Below, in pieces: positions 8,245-15,676 of a stretch of 35,249 nt of DNA. The stretch covers positions 1-35,249 of the forward strand of contig CAJUPF010000030.1 of the NCBI GenBank assembly GCA_910588565.1. The letters run 5' to 3'. The notes beneath the pieces were generated by a model that did not search any database, was not told where the DNA came from, and saw only the letters and a list, made by a program, of their open reading frames with translations. The DNA comes from an uncultured Lachnospiraceae bacterium. Lineage in GTDB: Bacteria > Bacillota > Clostridia > Lachnospirales > Lachnospiraceae. Position 1 is the stretch's first letter. Each line of letters starts with the position of its first letter. The position numbers were made by a program, and so were the translations under genes.

Positions 8245-8289
8245 AAGTTCTGTTCTTTTCCTCACTAAATTCTTACAAATTTCCTACGA
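8223..8289 (-). promoter_or_regulatory. Candidate VanR-controlled promoter of vanG-vanT
   Basis: Reading the minus strand, TCGTAGGAAATT (8278-8289) fits every fixed position of the published VanR-box consensus TCGTANGAAANT. A second copy, TTGTAAGAATTT (8267-8278), follows at an 11-base offset, one helical turn, as OmpR-family dimers prefer. A TACAAT -10 lies at 8223-8228; no good -35 is present at the right spacing, as expected for an activator-dependent promoter. Assignment to VanR is inferred from motif and context. Confidence 0.55.
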
Positions 8290-8311
8290 AACACGGAAAA
8301 ATATTTTAACG

Positions 8312-9481
8312 TCAGTTTTCCGGTGAAATCGGGATCATAACATGAAATTCAATGATTTCATCGCTGCTTTTCGCCGTAATCCTGCCATGGTGAAGCTCCA
8401 CAATTTCCTTTGCAATAGCAAGTCCCAGTCCGGCGCCTCCGCTTTTTGAGCTTCGTGCCGTATCCAGACGGTAGAATTGCTCAAAGATACGTTCCAGCTT
8501 CTCCTGTGGAATTGTAGGTCCCTGATTGATAAACTTAATATGCATACTGTCTGTATTCTGCGCCGCCAGAATATGAATCGTCGTATTTTCAAAACTGTAA
8601 TTTACCGCGTTCCGCAAAAGATTATCCAATACGCGCTGCATTTTATTAATATCACACCGAATCATGGTGTCCGGCTCAATTTCCAAAAAGTAATTCAGAT
8701 TTTTCTCTGCAAAAATCGGTTTAAATTCATAGGTAAGCTGTTCTAACAGACGGGTCAGATTGACTTTTTCATAAGAAAGCGTCAGATTTTGAAGATTAAA
8801 GCGGGTAATTTCAAAAAATTCATTGATCAGTTCCTCTAATCGTTCTGCTTTCTCCAGAGAAATAGACAGATACTTTTGCCGGAGCTCTTCCGATATCTGC
8901 GGCTCATCCCACAGCAGGGTCAGATAACCAATCACAGAAGTCAGAGGAGTTTTCAGATCGTGGGCGAGATAGACTACAAGATCATTTTTCCGCTGCTCCG
9001 CCGCTTCTGCTTCCAGCCGCTGCTGCTTGAGGGTATGCTTGATCTGATTAATCTTCTTTTCTGTTGCAGAAAGTTCAGGAGACAGTAAAATTTCATTGGA
9101 GTCTTCTTCAATCAGTTTGTCGATGCCGTGATTGATTTCATTAAAATATCTTGAAAAGCTGACCAGATAAATACGCAGAATCAGCAAAAATACAGATAGA
9201 ATCGCAAAAAACGCAATCACATCGATATTACTGCGGATCACACGGTTGTAAATATTCAGCGAGCTTTCATAATCCCTGGTAAAATAGTTAAAAACAGACA
9301 CTGTAAAATCAGCAATGCGGCCCTGCAGGATAAGACTGTAAATCGCAAAAGTGACCACAATGGCAATCAGCAGAAGCAACGAAGTCCGCAGAAAGATTTT
9401 TTCCTGCAGCTGGCGGTACTCTCCGACTCTCTTTTTTGACCAGATATATCCCTGATTCTCTTTGGAATGATGATTATTCAA
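8312..9481 (-). CDS. vanS: Sensor histidine kinase, VanS type
   Basis: This membrane sensor kinase is the partner of VanR. The 389-residue protein has a transmembrane segment near residues 30-52, a short extracytoplasmic part, a second transmembrane segment near 85-110, a HAMP-like linker, a HisKA domain with phospho-acceptor His174 in YLAHDLKTPLTSV, and an HATPase with NLLRNAVNYS (N box) and GAGLGLAIAKEIVELHHG (G2 box). The start is a TTG inside the vanR stop region (TTGAATAA), preceded by a G-rich GGGGAG stretch, so the two genes overlap by 8 bases and are coupled. The signal is likely a glycopeptide or cell-wall stress, by analogy with VanS of VanG clusters. Confidence 0.88.
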   Translation of the reverse strand: MNNHHSKENQGYIWSKKRVGEYRQLQEKIFLRTSLLLLIAIVVTFAIYSLILQGRIADFTVSVFNYFTRDYESSLNIYNRVIRSNIDVIAFFAILSVFLLILRIYLVSFSRYFNEINHGIDKLIEEDSNEILLSPELSATEKKINQIKHTLKQQRLEAEAAEQRKNDLVVYLAHDLKTPLTSVIGYLTLLWDEPQISEELRQKYLSISLEKAERLEELINEFFEITRFNLQNLTLSYEKVNLTRLLEQLTYEFKPIFAEKNLNYFLEIEPDTMIRCDINKMQRVLDNLLRNAVNYSFENTTIHILAAQNTDSMHIKFINQGPTIPQEKLERIFEQFYRLDTARSSKSGGAGLGLAIAKEIVELHHGRITAKSSDEIIEFHVMIPISPEN

Positions 9482-10175
9482 TGGTATACCCCACTCCCCA
9501 TACAGTTTTAATAAATTTCGGCTTTCTGGCAGGCTCCCCCAATTTCTCCCGCAATCGCCCGATATGGGCCATTACGGTATTGTTGTTATCCAGAAACTTT
9601 TCTCCCCAGACCTGTTCAAACAGCTCTTCCGAGGAAATCACGTTTCCTCTGTGCTCTCCTAAATACCAGAGAATGGAAAATTCAAGCGGCGTCAGCGTAA
9701 TCTCTTTACCATACAACGTGCATTTATGGGTATTTTTATTGATAATCAGCCCTTGGATATCAAGCTCTGCCGACGTCTCTTCTGTTTTGGCAGAACTGGC
9801 ATGATTATAGCGGACATAACGGCGCAGCTGCGTCTTTACCCTTGCCGTAACCTCCAGCGGATTAAATGGTTTTGTGATATAATCATCCGCGCCAATTGTA
9901 AGCCCCATAATTTTATCACAATCTTCTACCTTGGCTGTCAGCATAATAATCGGATAGAAATATTTTTCCCGAATCTTCCGGCAGATGCGAAAACCGTCAA
10001 TATCCGGCAGCATAACATCCAAAATAGCAAGATCCAGCCTGGTAGACGCAATACAATTCAGCGCGTCAATTCCATTATAATATTTGTGGACAATAAATCC
10101 GTCATTTTTCAGATAAACTTCTATTAAATCGGCGATTTCTTTTTCATCGTCAACAAGCAATATATGTTCATTCAT
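9474..10175 (-). CDS. vanR: Response regulator, VanR type (OmpR family)
   Basis: This two-component activator is phosphorylated by VanS. The 233-residue protein starts MNEHILLVDDEKEIADLI, with acidic residues at 10-11, phospho-acceptor Asp53 in LDVMLPDIDG, the conserved Lys in MLTAK, and a C-terminal OmpR-type winged helix (LTPLEFSILWYLGEH, ending TVWGVGYTIE). The ATG at 10175 is used because homology begins there; an in-frame ATG at 10229 would add 18 residues without family likeness. A small frame upstream ends across the vanR start (ATGAATGA). Predicted targets are the two tandem boxes upstream of vanG. Confidence 0.88.
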   Translation of the reverse strand: MNEHILLVDDEKEIADLIEVYLKNDGFIVHKYYNGIDALNCIASTRLDLAILDVMLPDIDGFRICRKIREKYFYPIIMLTAKVEDCDKIMGLTIGADDYITKPFNPLEVTARVKTQLRRYVRYNHASSAKTEETSAELDIQGLIINKNTHKCTLYGKEITLTPLEFSILWYLGEHRGNVISSEELFEQVWGEKFLDNNNTVMAHIGRLREKLGEPARKPKFIKTVWGVGYTIE

Positions 10176-10281
10176 ACAGAGAGTTCTCCCAGAGCTCAGA
10201 TAGCGGATATCTTTTATGCTCAATTCCATTTTTATGCTTTAAACCGGACCATTGCTTTGCTTCATCTTCTTTTAAAAACAT
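10168..10281 (-). other. Small open frame overlapping the vanR start
   Basis: An ATG at 10281 opens 37 codons ending in TGA across the vanR ATG, an 8-base overlap typical of coupled genes. The product is hydrophilic and ends RYPLSELWENSLYE. The frame stays open upstream of the ATG for 14 more codons back to a TGA. The ATG has no ribosome binding site. It could be a coupling leader or the 3' end of a decayed gene; I do not recognise the protein. Confidence 0.3.
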
Positions 10282-10671
10282 ATTCACACGTTCAAATGTC
10301 GCAGTATTGTAAACAGAAATTTTTCATAACTACCCTCTTTTCCTGGATTCTCAATCTAAGTCATTGGAACCGGAACCTCAGAAGAGAGAGGATTTTTAAT
10401 TCTGGCCGTTTTGCTCTTATTGCCGGCTGCATCTTTTAATTTACTTTATAATAGTTACAATATCCATATCTTCCAGTAGAAACATAATTCTATTTTTTAC
10501 CTGATATTTTCTCCATTTTAACACATATATATCTTCCCAGTCAGCAAATAATCTTAAGATTTTGCAAAATATTTCTTAAGGAAACCTCACCATTCAAACA
10601 TGAATGCATCAACAGCCAGCTATGAATACCATAACTATTCATAAAATTTCCGGCTATTGATCTTTAAAACC
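10282..10671. other. Intergenic region between vanR and marR
   Basis: There is no convincing gene. On the minus strand a 29-codon open stretch near 10365-10455 contains DAAGNKSKT, a pattern typical of the last strand of bacterial Ig/HYR-like domains, so it may be a relic of a surface-protein gene. The stretch 10550-10584 carries clustered palindromes listed separately. I could not pick a convincing vanR promoter. Confidence 0.35.
10550..10584. promoter_or_regulatory. Cluster of three palindromes, possible operator
   Basis: AATCTTAAGATT (10550-10561) and ATTTTGCAAAAT (10559-10570) are perfect palindromes and TTTCTTAAGGAAA (10572-10584) is a near-perfect one. The two CTTAAG cores are 22 bases apart, two helical turns. 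The site lies about 90 bases upstream of the marR -35 and may bind a regulator; which one is unknown. Confidence 0.35.
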
Positions 10672-10700
10672 TTGACAAATTACTCCATTTACCCTATTAT
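10672..10700 (+). promoter_or_regulatory. Sigma-A promoter of the marR operon
   Basis: Consensus TTGACA (10672-10677) and TATTAT (10695-10700) are spaced by exactly 17 bases, about 50 bases before the marR start. The early leader holds the palindrome GATATC and could be a self-operator for the MarR protein, which is a guess. Confidence 0.7.
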
Positions 10701-10750
10701 TTAATTCGATATCTAACATTAAACATTCTAACAAAAAAAAGGAGCAAACA

Positions 10751-11188
10751 ATGGAACAAACACTTCACTACCTGCTTATGGCAAACCATCTGATATTTCA
10801 AAAAACATTCCTTTCCAAAATCAAACCCGCGGCCCTTACATCCGGCCAGCCCAAAATACTGGACTACCTGAAATACCACAATGGCGCCGTACAAAAAGAA
10901 ATCGCAGCTGCATGCCACATCGAACCCGCAACGCTTACCTCCCTCCTGTTGGGCATGGAACACAAACAGCTGATTACCCGCAAAATGCGAAACGGCAACC
11001 GCCGCAGCCTATATGTATATCTGACAGAAAAAGGGAAAAAAACAGCAGATTATGTGCAAACAGAATTTTGCGCCCTCGAACAAAAAGCTCTGATGGGATT
11101 TTGCAAAGAAGAGCAGGAACTTTTCACCCAATTTCTGTTAAGAATCCATGAAAATATCAAACACAAAGGAGAACAGCCAAATGACTAA
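10751..11188 (+). CDS. MarR family transcriptional regulator
   Basis: This is a cytoplasmic winged-helix dimer regulator of 145 residues, the usual MarR length. The core runs from LTSGQPKILDYL through the recognition helix (IAAACHIEPATLTSLLLGME) to the beta-wing (ITRKMRNGNRRSLYVYLTEKGK). A run of A residues followed by AGGAGC precedes the ATG at a good distance. The last 8 bases overlap the next gene, so it probably controls its own operon, including the YczE-like membrane protein. The ligand is unknown. Confidence 0.85.
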   Translation: MEQTLHYLLMANHLIFQKTFLSKIKPAALTSGQPKILDYLKYHNGAVQKEIAAACHIEPATLTSLLLGMEHKQLITRKMRNGNRRSLYVYLTEKGKKTADYVQTEFCALEQKALMGFCKEEQELFTQFLLRIHENIKHKGEQPND

Positions 11189-11702
11189 ACCAAACATTTC
11201 CCCAGAAGAAATCATAAAGCGTTACCTGTTATTTATTATCAGCCTGTTTGTCTCCGCCCTTGGCGTAGCCATCACAAAAAGAGGAGAACTGGGAGTATCT
11301 CCCATCTCCTCTGTTGCAAATATTCTAAGCTATAAATTTGAGTTCCTGACCATTGGTTCCTGGCTGATCGTCTGGAACTGCATCCTGATAGCCGGTCAGA
11401 TTATAATACTGCGCAGAAATTTCCAGCCAATCCAGCTTTTACAGGTTCCGCTATCCTTTCTGTTTGGCTGGTTTACCGATTTTGGAATGTGGATTGCCTC
11501 TTTTATTCCGGTAACTTCCTATCCCATCCAGCTGATTTTAGTAGTTGCCGGAGTGACAATCCTCGGCTTTGGAATTTCGCTGTCCGTGATTGCGAATGTC
11601 ATTATGAATTCCGGGGAAGCTTTTGTAAAAGCAATTTCAGACAGCATTCACAGGGAATTTGGCATTGTAAAAATCACATTTGACGTAACTGTTCTGCAAT
11701 AA
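11181..11702 (+). CDS. YczE/YitT-like integral membrane protein, C-terminally shortened
   Basis: The 173-residue membrane protein begins MTKPNISPEEIIKRYLLFII and has about four transmembrane segments with the family features ALGVAITKRGELGVSPISS and NSGEAFVKAISDSIHREFG. Relatives are usually about 210-230 residues and continue through one or two more membrane helices; here translation stops at ITFDVTVLQ, where the next helix should begin. The loss is at the junction with the convergent kinase gene, whose end is only 20 bases away, which suggests a deletion between the two 3' ends. The start at 11181 overlaps the marR stop and is preceded by AAAGGAG. The family function is unclear; a transport role is often assumed. 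Confidence 0.72.
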   Translation: MTKPNISPEEIIKRYLLFIISLFVSALGVAITKRGELGVSPISSVANILSYKFEFLTIGSWLIVWNCILIAGQIIILRRNFQPIQLLQVPLSFLFGWFTDFGMWIASFIPVTSYPIQLILVVAGVTILGFGISLSVIANVIMNSGEAFVKAISDSIHREFGIVKITFDVTVLQ

Positions 11703-11722
11703 ATTAAGCAAACCGCTGACGC

Positions 11723-14700
11723 TTATTCTGGCTTCGGATTCTGATTCCCCCGAATAATTTCATCCAGCGCCTGGTACAGCTTATCTACTTCCACTGGCTT
11801 AGATAAATGCCCGTTCATGCCGCATTCTACCGATTTCTTTAGATCATCATCAAACGCATTTGCCGACATGGCTATAATCGGTATGGTATGGCAGTCTTCC
11901 CGTTCCATGCTTCGTATGGTGCGGGAAGCTTCTAAGCCATCCATAACCGGCATCATAATATCCATCAGAATTGCATCATAGGTACCTGGTTTTGTCGTGC
12001 GTATGCGTTCTACAGCCTGTGCCCCATCATAGACGCAGTCAACTTCAAAATCACGTTCTTCCAGCAGGCACTGCGCGATTTCAGCGTTTAATTCATTATC
12101 CTCCACTACCAGGATACGGCATCCTTTAAAGGAGATCTCATCGGATACCGTCTCGTTCTCCATATTTTCCCCAAGTGTCAGAGAAATCGAAAAATGAAAC
12201 GTACTGCCTTTTCCAGGAACACTGTCCAGGCGTATATTGCTGCCCATCATCTGTATCAGACGGCTGCTGATGGAAAGTCCAAGGCCTGTACCCTGCTGTT
12301 TTGAGGGATTCTTTTCAGAAGCCTGTTCAAATGAGCGGAATACGCGATCCTGATCTTCTTTTGCAATCCCGATTCCCGTATCACGCACAGAAAAACGGAT
12401 TTTAGCTTCCTGTCCCAAAGATTCCAGTTCCTGCACCGTCAGAATAACCTGTCCGTTCTCCGGCGTAAATTTTACCGCGTTTCCAAGCAGATTGATCAGT
12501 ACCTGGCTGATTCTCAGCTTGTCCGCTACAAACCAGTTGTGCGTCAACGAAATATCCTGCACAAACATAACCTTTTTGGCAGTAGCCTGAGGCTGGATCA
12601 ATTCCTGAATTGTATCCAGCATTTCCTGGATATTAAAGTTAAATGGTTCCAGCTTCATCTTGCCGCTTTCGATTTTGGACATATCCAGAATATCGTTGAT
12701 CAATCCCAGCAGATAATCCGAAGACGTCTTGATCTTCTGCAGGCAGTCCATCATTCGTTCCTGGCTCTGATCCTGCTGCAGGGCGATTGCCGTCATTCCG
12801 ATAATTCCGTTCATCGGTGTGCGGATCTCATGGCTCATGCGTGATAAAAATTCAGATTTTGCTTTGCTGGCAATATCGTGCTGCTGCTGATTTAGCTGAC
12901 CCTGAATGACCCGGCCAAGCTCTGCGAAATTTTGATATTCTTCCGGATTTTCCAGAAGTTCCTGCGAAACGCCAAGAATACAGATATTTCCAATATAGCT
13001 TCCACTGTCATACATGGGCAGCAGAATACCATGCTGTCCCTGCTGGATGCTTAAAAAGCACTGTACGACGTCCTGTTTGCTGTCTTCTTCTGTTACATAC
13101 CGTACTTCCTCATTTCCCAGCCACTGGTAAAAGGATTCCTTTTCCTCTTCCCTGTATTTTCTGACATTTTCCGTGATCGTTTCTTCATTCTGATGCCACT
13201 GATATTCCAGATAGTTAGAATTGAAATCAGCGCGCAGCAGAGATACCAGAACATCGCTGGCTCCATAAAATCTTCCGATTTTGCGGATCATCAGCATCAT
13301 CTGGGCAGGAAAATCAGCTCCCTTACCAAAAAGGTTTAATGCGATGGAAATCAGGCTGACTTCTTCCCAGTAACTCAGGGAGTTCATTTCCTGTCCCTGC
13401 AATGCGGGCAGTATCATATGTGGTTTTTCCGAAATCTCCTCGTAGAACAGATACTGCCGCCTCATATTGGAAACTGCTTGCTTCTGTGCGAGTTTTGCCC
13501 TGCGGATCAGCTGCTGCGCATTCAGCTCTTTTTTGCCATGAGCCAGACCGGCACACATACGGATATGGAAGACATCATGATCAAACGCAGCTGCAATGCG
13601 TTTTGACAGCGTTTTTATACATCCCTCCGCCTGCTTTTTGGATCTGTCTCCCAACCAGAGGACAAACTCGTCCTGGTTCAAACGCAGCGCCGCTGTCTGG
13701 CCGTTGTTGTCCTGGCAGCAGCCTTGTATCAGGCTTCCAATTTCCTCTAGGATCATATCGCCGAATACAATGCCGTTTTTCTCATTGACAGCTTTTAAGT
13801 GTTCCAAAAAGAGATGAACCATATATCCATCCGGTTTCTCTTGGCGGTATTCCCGTATCGTTTTCATTCCGGCGCTGAACACAGAAAGGCCGGTAACACC
13901 GTCTGTAATTGTTTTCCTGTACTGTTCTGCTTCTTTCTCCTTCTGTTTTTGAATGTCGCGTATACTGCCGACTAATTTCCAACGGTTACCGTCCGTATCA
14001 TACAATACTTTTCCAGTAAGCGCAATCCAGGCATATTCCGTATCCTCCGGCCATTTCAGCCGAAATTCCGCATAGATCTGATCTGATTTACTGCTCATTT
14101 TTTGAATGGCTTCTTCGCGGTCTTCTTCATAAATATAATTCGGGTTAACAAACCCGCATTCGTATTCTTCACATTTCCACTGTCCGCTTCGAGTCTTATG
14201 ATTGACAATATCCAGCAAATGGTTCTGAAAATTATAGGAAAAAAAGATGTCCTGGGAAGATTCCAGAGCAAGGCGGTATCGTTCTTTTTCCTCAATCAGA
14301 ATATTTTCGGCCTCTTTTTGACGCTCTGTCAAATCGGCTACCACATCGTACAGCGCATCAACTTCCAGGATATTAGACGGCTTAAATTCCAGTAATCCGG
14401 CATTGCCGCGGCTGATACACTGCATCAGCTGTTGTACCGGCCTGGTCAGATGTTTTACCAGAATATAGATGCCCAATACGCCAAACAGCAGGCCTGTCAG
14501 AATTGCAATAACCATCCAAAAATACAGCTGCCGACTCATCCCAAATAAATCGTCTTCCGTATCCAGCCCCATAAGCACCCATTCTGTATTCTCATATGGC
14601 ACATGGCCGCTGTACAGTTTCAGCGGACAAACAACAGCATAAATTCCATTTTGGTTCAGCTTTGTATTTTGCACAAGGGAAAGATTGTTATAATCTGTCT

Positions 14701-15664
14701 GCTGCAAGTTAAAATTGCCGTCTTCAGATACGCCAGAAACCACAAGATCATAGAGCATTCCTTTGCCCGCCATAGGAAGATAGCTGTTCTCATTTTGCCG
14801 GACTGCCAGCAAATATCCGGACTGCTGGATATCGTTTAGTTCTGCTGCAGGAAAATATTCTATAAGGCTTCTGCAGGAAATCTCAACGCCTAAAACCCCA
14901 TATACAGTTCCGTTATATCTAAGCGGCAGGGAGTAAGTAATCATTTCATAGGAATCCGCCATATTCTGTTCCAGATAAAACGGCATAGACCAATACCCCA
15001 AATCCTCTGTGTCAGCATCCGGATATTCTATGCCGGCGCGCCAGGGTTCGTAAAAATAACGTTCAGAATCCTTCTCTTTTGGCCCTGCCATATGAAACTG
15101 CGTCGTCCAGCCTGTATCCAGCGGAATATCCCACATTCTGGAAAGCTGTTTGCCTCCGCGTTCCAGCAGTAAATCCGTATAATTTGCAGGATTGGTAGCA
15201 GGATCGGAATCTCGGATAAAAAAACCGTCGTAATTCCCAGATTCCTGCATTGTCGTCTCTGTCAGAATCAGAAAAATCCCGGTTGTGCTATTACTGTTCA
15301 GAATATTCAGGCATTCTGGGAACAGCTGTTCCAGAATCTTTCGTTTCTGTTCTCCAGAATGCAGAAGATCTTCGAGCGTTACGGATTCTTCGGATAAAAA
15401 TTGCTCTAAAATACCGTTTATAAGCGTCTCCTGTTCACGAACGGACGCCCAGCGCTGGTTCATGTCGTTTTGCAGAATTACCCTGCGGTTTTCTACCAGC
15501 CGGTTCATCATACTGCTGGAATATTCTTCCAGTGTCCCAGCCGTCTGTCTGACAATCAGCGTGCCAATAGTAATCATGCTCTGTATCAGCATAATCACAA
15601 TCAATGGGATTAGAAAGATTTTGAATATTGATGTTTTCTTCTTGTTCCGGCTCATTCTTTTCAT
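11723..15664 (-). CDS. Hybrid histidine kinase: Cache-HAMP-PAS-degenerate GGDEF-GAF-like-HisKA-HATPase-REC
   Basis: This 1313-residue membrane sensor has a transmembrane helix at about 15-37, a large extracellular Cache-like sensor (about 40-375), a second helix (about 382-402), HAMP, PAS (about 458-580), a GGDEF-like domain (about 587-745), a GAF-like region (about 760-920), HisKA with His945 in MSHEIRTPMNG, HATPase (NLLGNAVKFTPENG, GTGLGLSIS), and a C-terminal receiver with Asp1235 in LMDIMMPVMDG. The GGDEF signature reads LNQDEF, so cyclase activity is unlikely. No DNA-binding domain is present, so the output is phosphotransfer to another protein. It lies 12 bases after a sugar-binding lipoprotein gene and probably shares its transcript; the lipoprotein may present a ligand to the Cache domain. 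AGGTG precedes the ATG. Confidence 0.85.
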   Translation of the reverse strand: MKRMSRNKKKTSIFKIFLIPLIVIMLIQSMITIGTLIVRQTAGTLEEYSSSMMNRLVENRRVILQNDMNQRWASVREQETLINGILEQFLSEESVTLEDLLHSGEQKRKILEQLFPECLNILNSNSTTGIFLILTETTMQESGNYDGFFIRDSDPATNPANYTDLLLERGGKQLSRMWDIPLDTGWTTQFHMAGPKEKDSERYFYEPWRAGIEYPDADTEDLGYWSMPFYLEQNMADSYEMITYSLPLRYNGTVYGVLGVEISCRSLIEYFPAAELNDIQQSGYLLAVRQNENSYLPMAGKGMLYDLVVSGVSEDGNFNLQQTDYNNLSLVQNTKLNQNGIYAVVCPLKLYSGHVPYENTEWVLMGLDTEDDLFGMSRQLYFWMVIAILTGLLFGVLGIYILVKHLTRPVQQLMQCISRGNAGLLEFKPSNILEVDALYDVVADLTERQKEAENILIEEKERYRLALESSQDIFFSYNFQNHLLDIVNHKTRSGQWKCEEYECGFVNPNYIYEEDREEAIQKMSSKSDQIYAEFRLKWPEDTEYAWIALTGKVLYDTDGNRWKLVGSIRDIQKQKEKEAEQYRKTITDGVTGLSVFSAGMKTIREYRQEKPDGYMVHLFLEHLKAVNEKNGIVFGDMILEEIGSLIQGCCQDNNGQTAALRLNQDEFVLWLGDRSKKQAEGCIKTLSKRIAAAFDHDVFHIRMCAGLAHGKKELNAQQLIRRAKLAQKQAVSNMRRQYLFYEEISEKPHMILPALQGQEMNSLSYWEEVSLISIALNLFGKGADFPAQMMLMIRKIGRFYGASDVLVSLLRADFNSNYLEYQWHQNEETITENVRKYREEEKESFYQWLGNEEVRYVTEEDSKQDVVQCFLSIQQGQHGILLPMYDSGSYIGNICILGVSQELLENPEEYQNFAELGRVIQGQLNQQQHDIASKAKSEFLSRMSHEIRTPMNGIIGMTAIALQQDQSQERMMDCLQKIKTSSDYLLGLINDILDMSKIESGKMKLEPFNFNIQEMLDTIQELIQPQATAKKVMFVQDISLTHNWFVADKLRISQVLINLLGNAVKFTPENGQVILTVQELESLGQEAKIRFSVRDTGIGIAKEDQDRVFRSFEQASEKNPSKQQGTGLGLSISSRLIQMMGSNIRLDSVPGKGSTFHFSISLTLGENMENETVSDEISFKGCRILVVEDNELNAEIAQCLLEERDFEVDCVYDGAQAVERIRTTKPGTYDAILMDIMMPVMDGLEASRTIRSMEREDCHTIPIIAMSANAFDDDLKKSVECGMNGHLSKPVEVDKLYQALDEIIRGNQNPKPE

Positions 15665-15676
15665 TGTACACCTGCT

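Noticed and set aside
3690..10175. Reading the tyrosine recombinase and van cluster as one mobile element
   Set aside because: The recombinase resembles XerS and is coupled to a tRNA-modification gene, pointing to a housekeeping role. I found no attachment-site repeats or transfer genes around the van cluster.
10164..10439. Plus-strand 91-codon frame across the vanR start
   Set aside because: It overlaps vanR antisense, has no ribosome binding site and no recognisable features.
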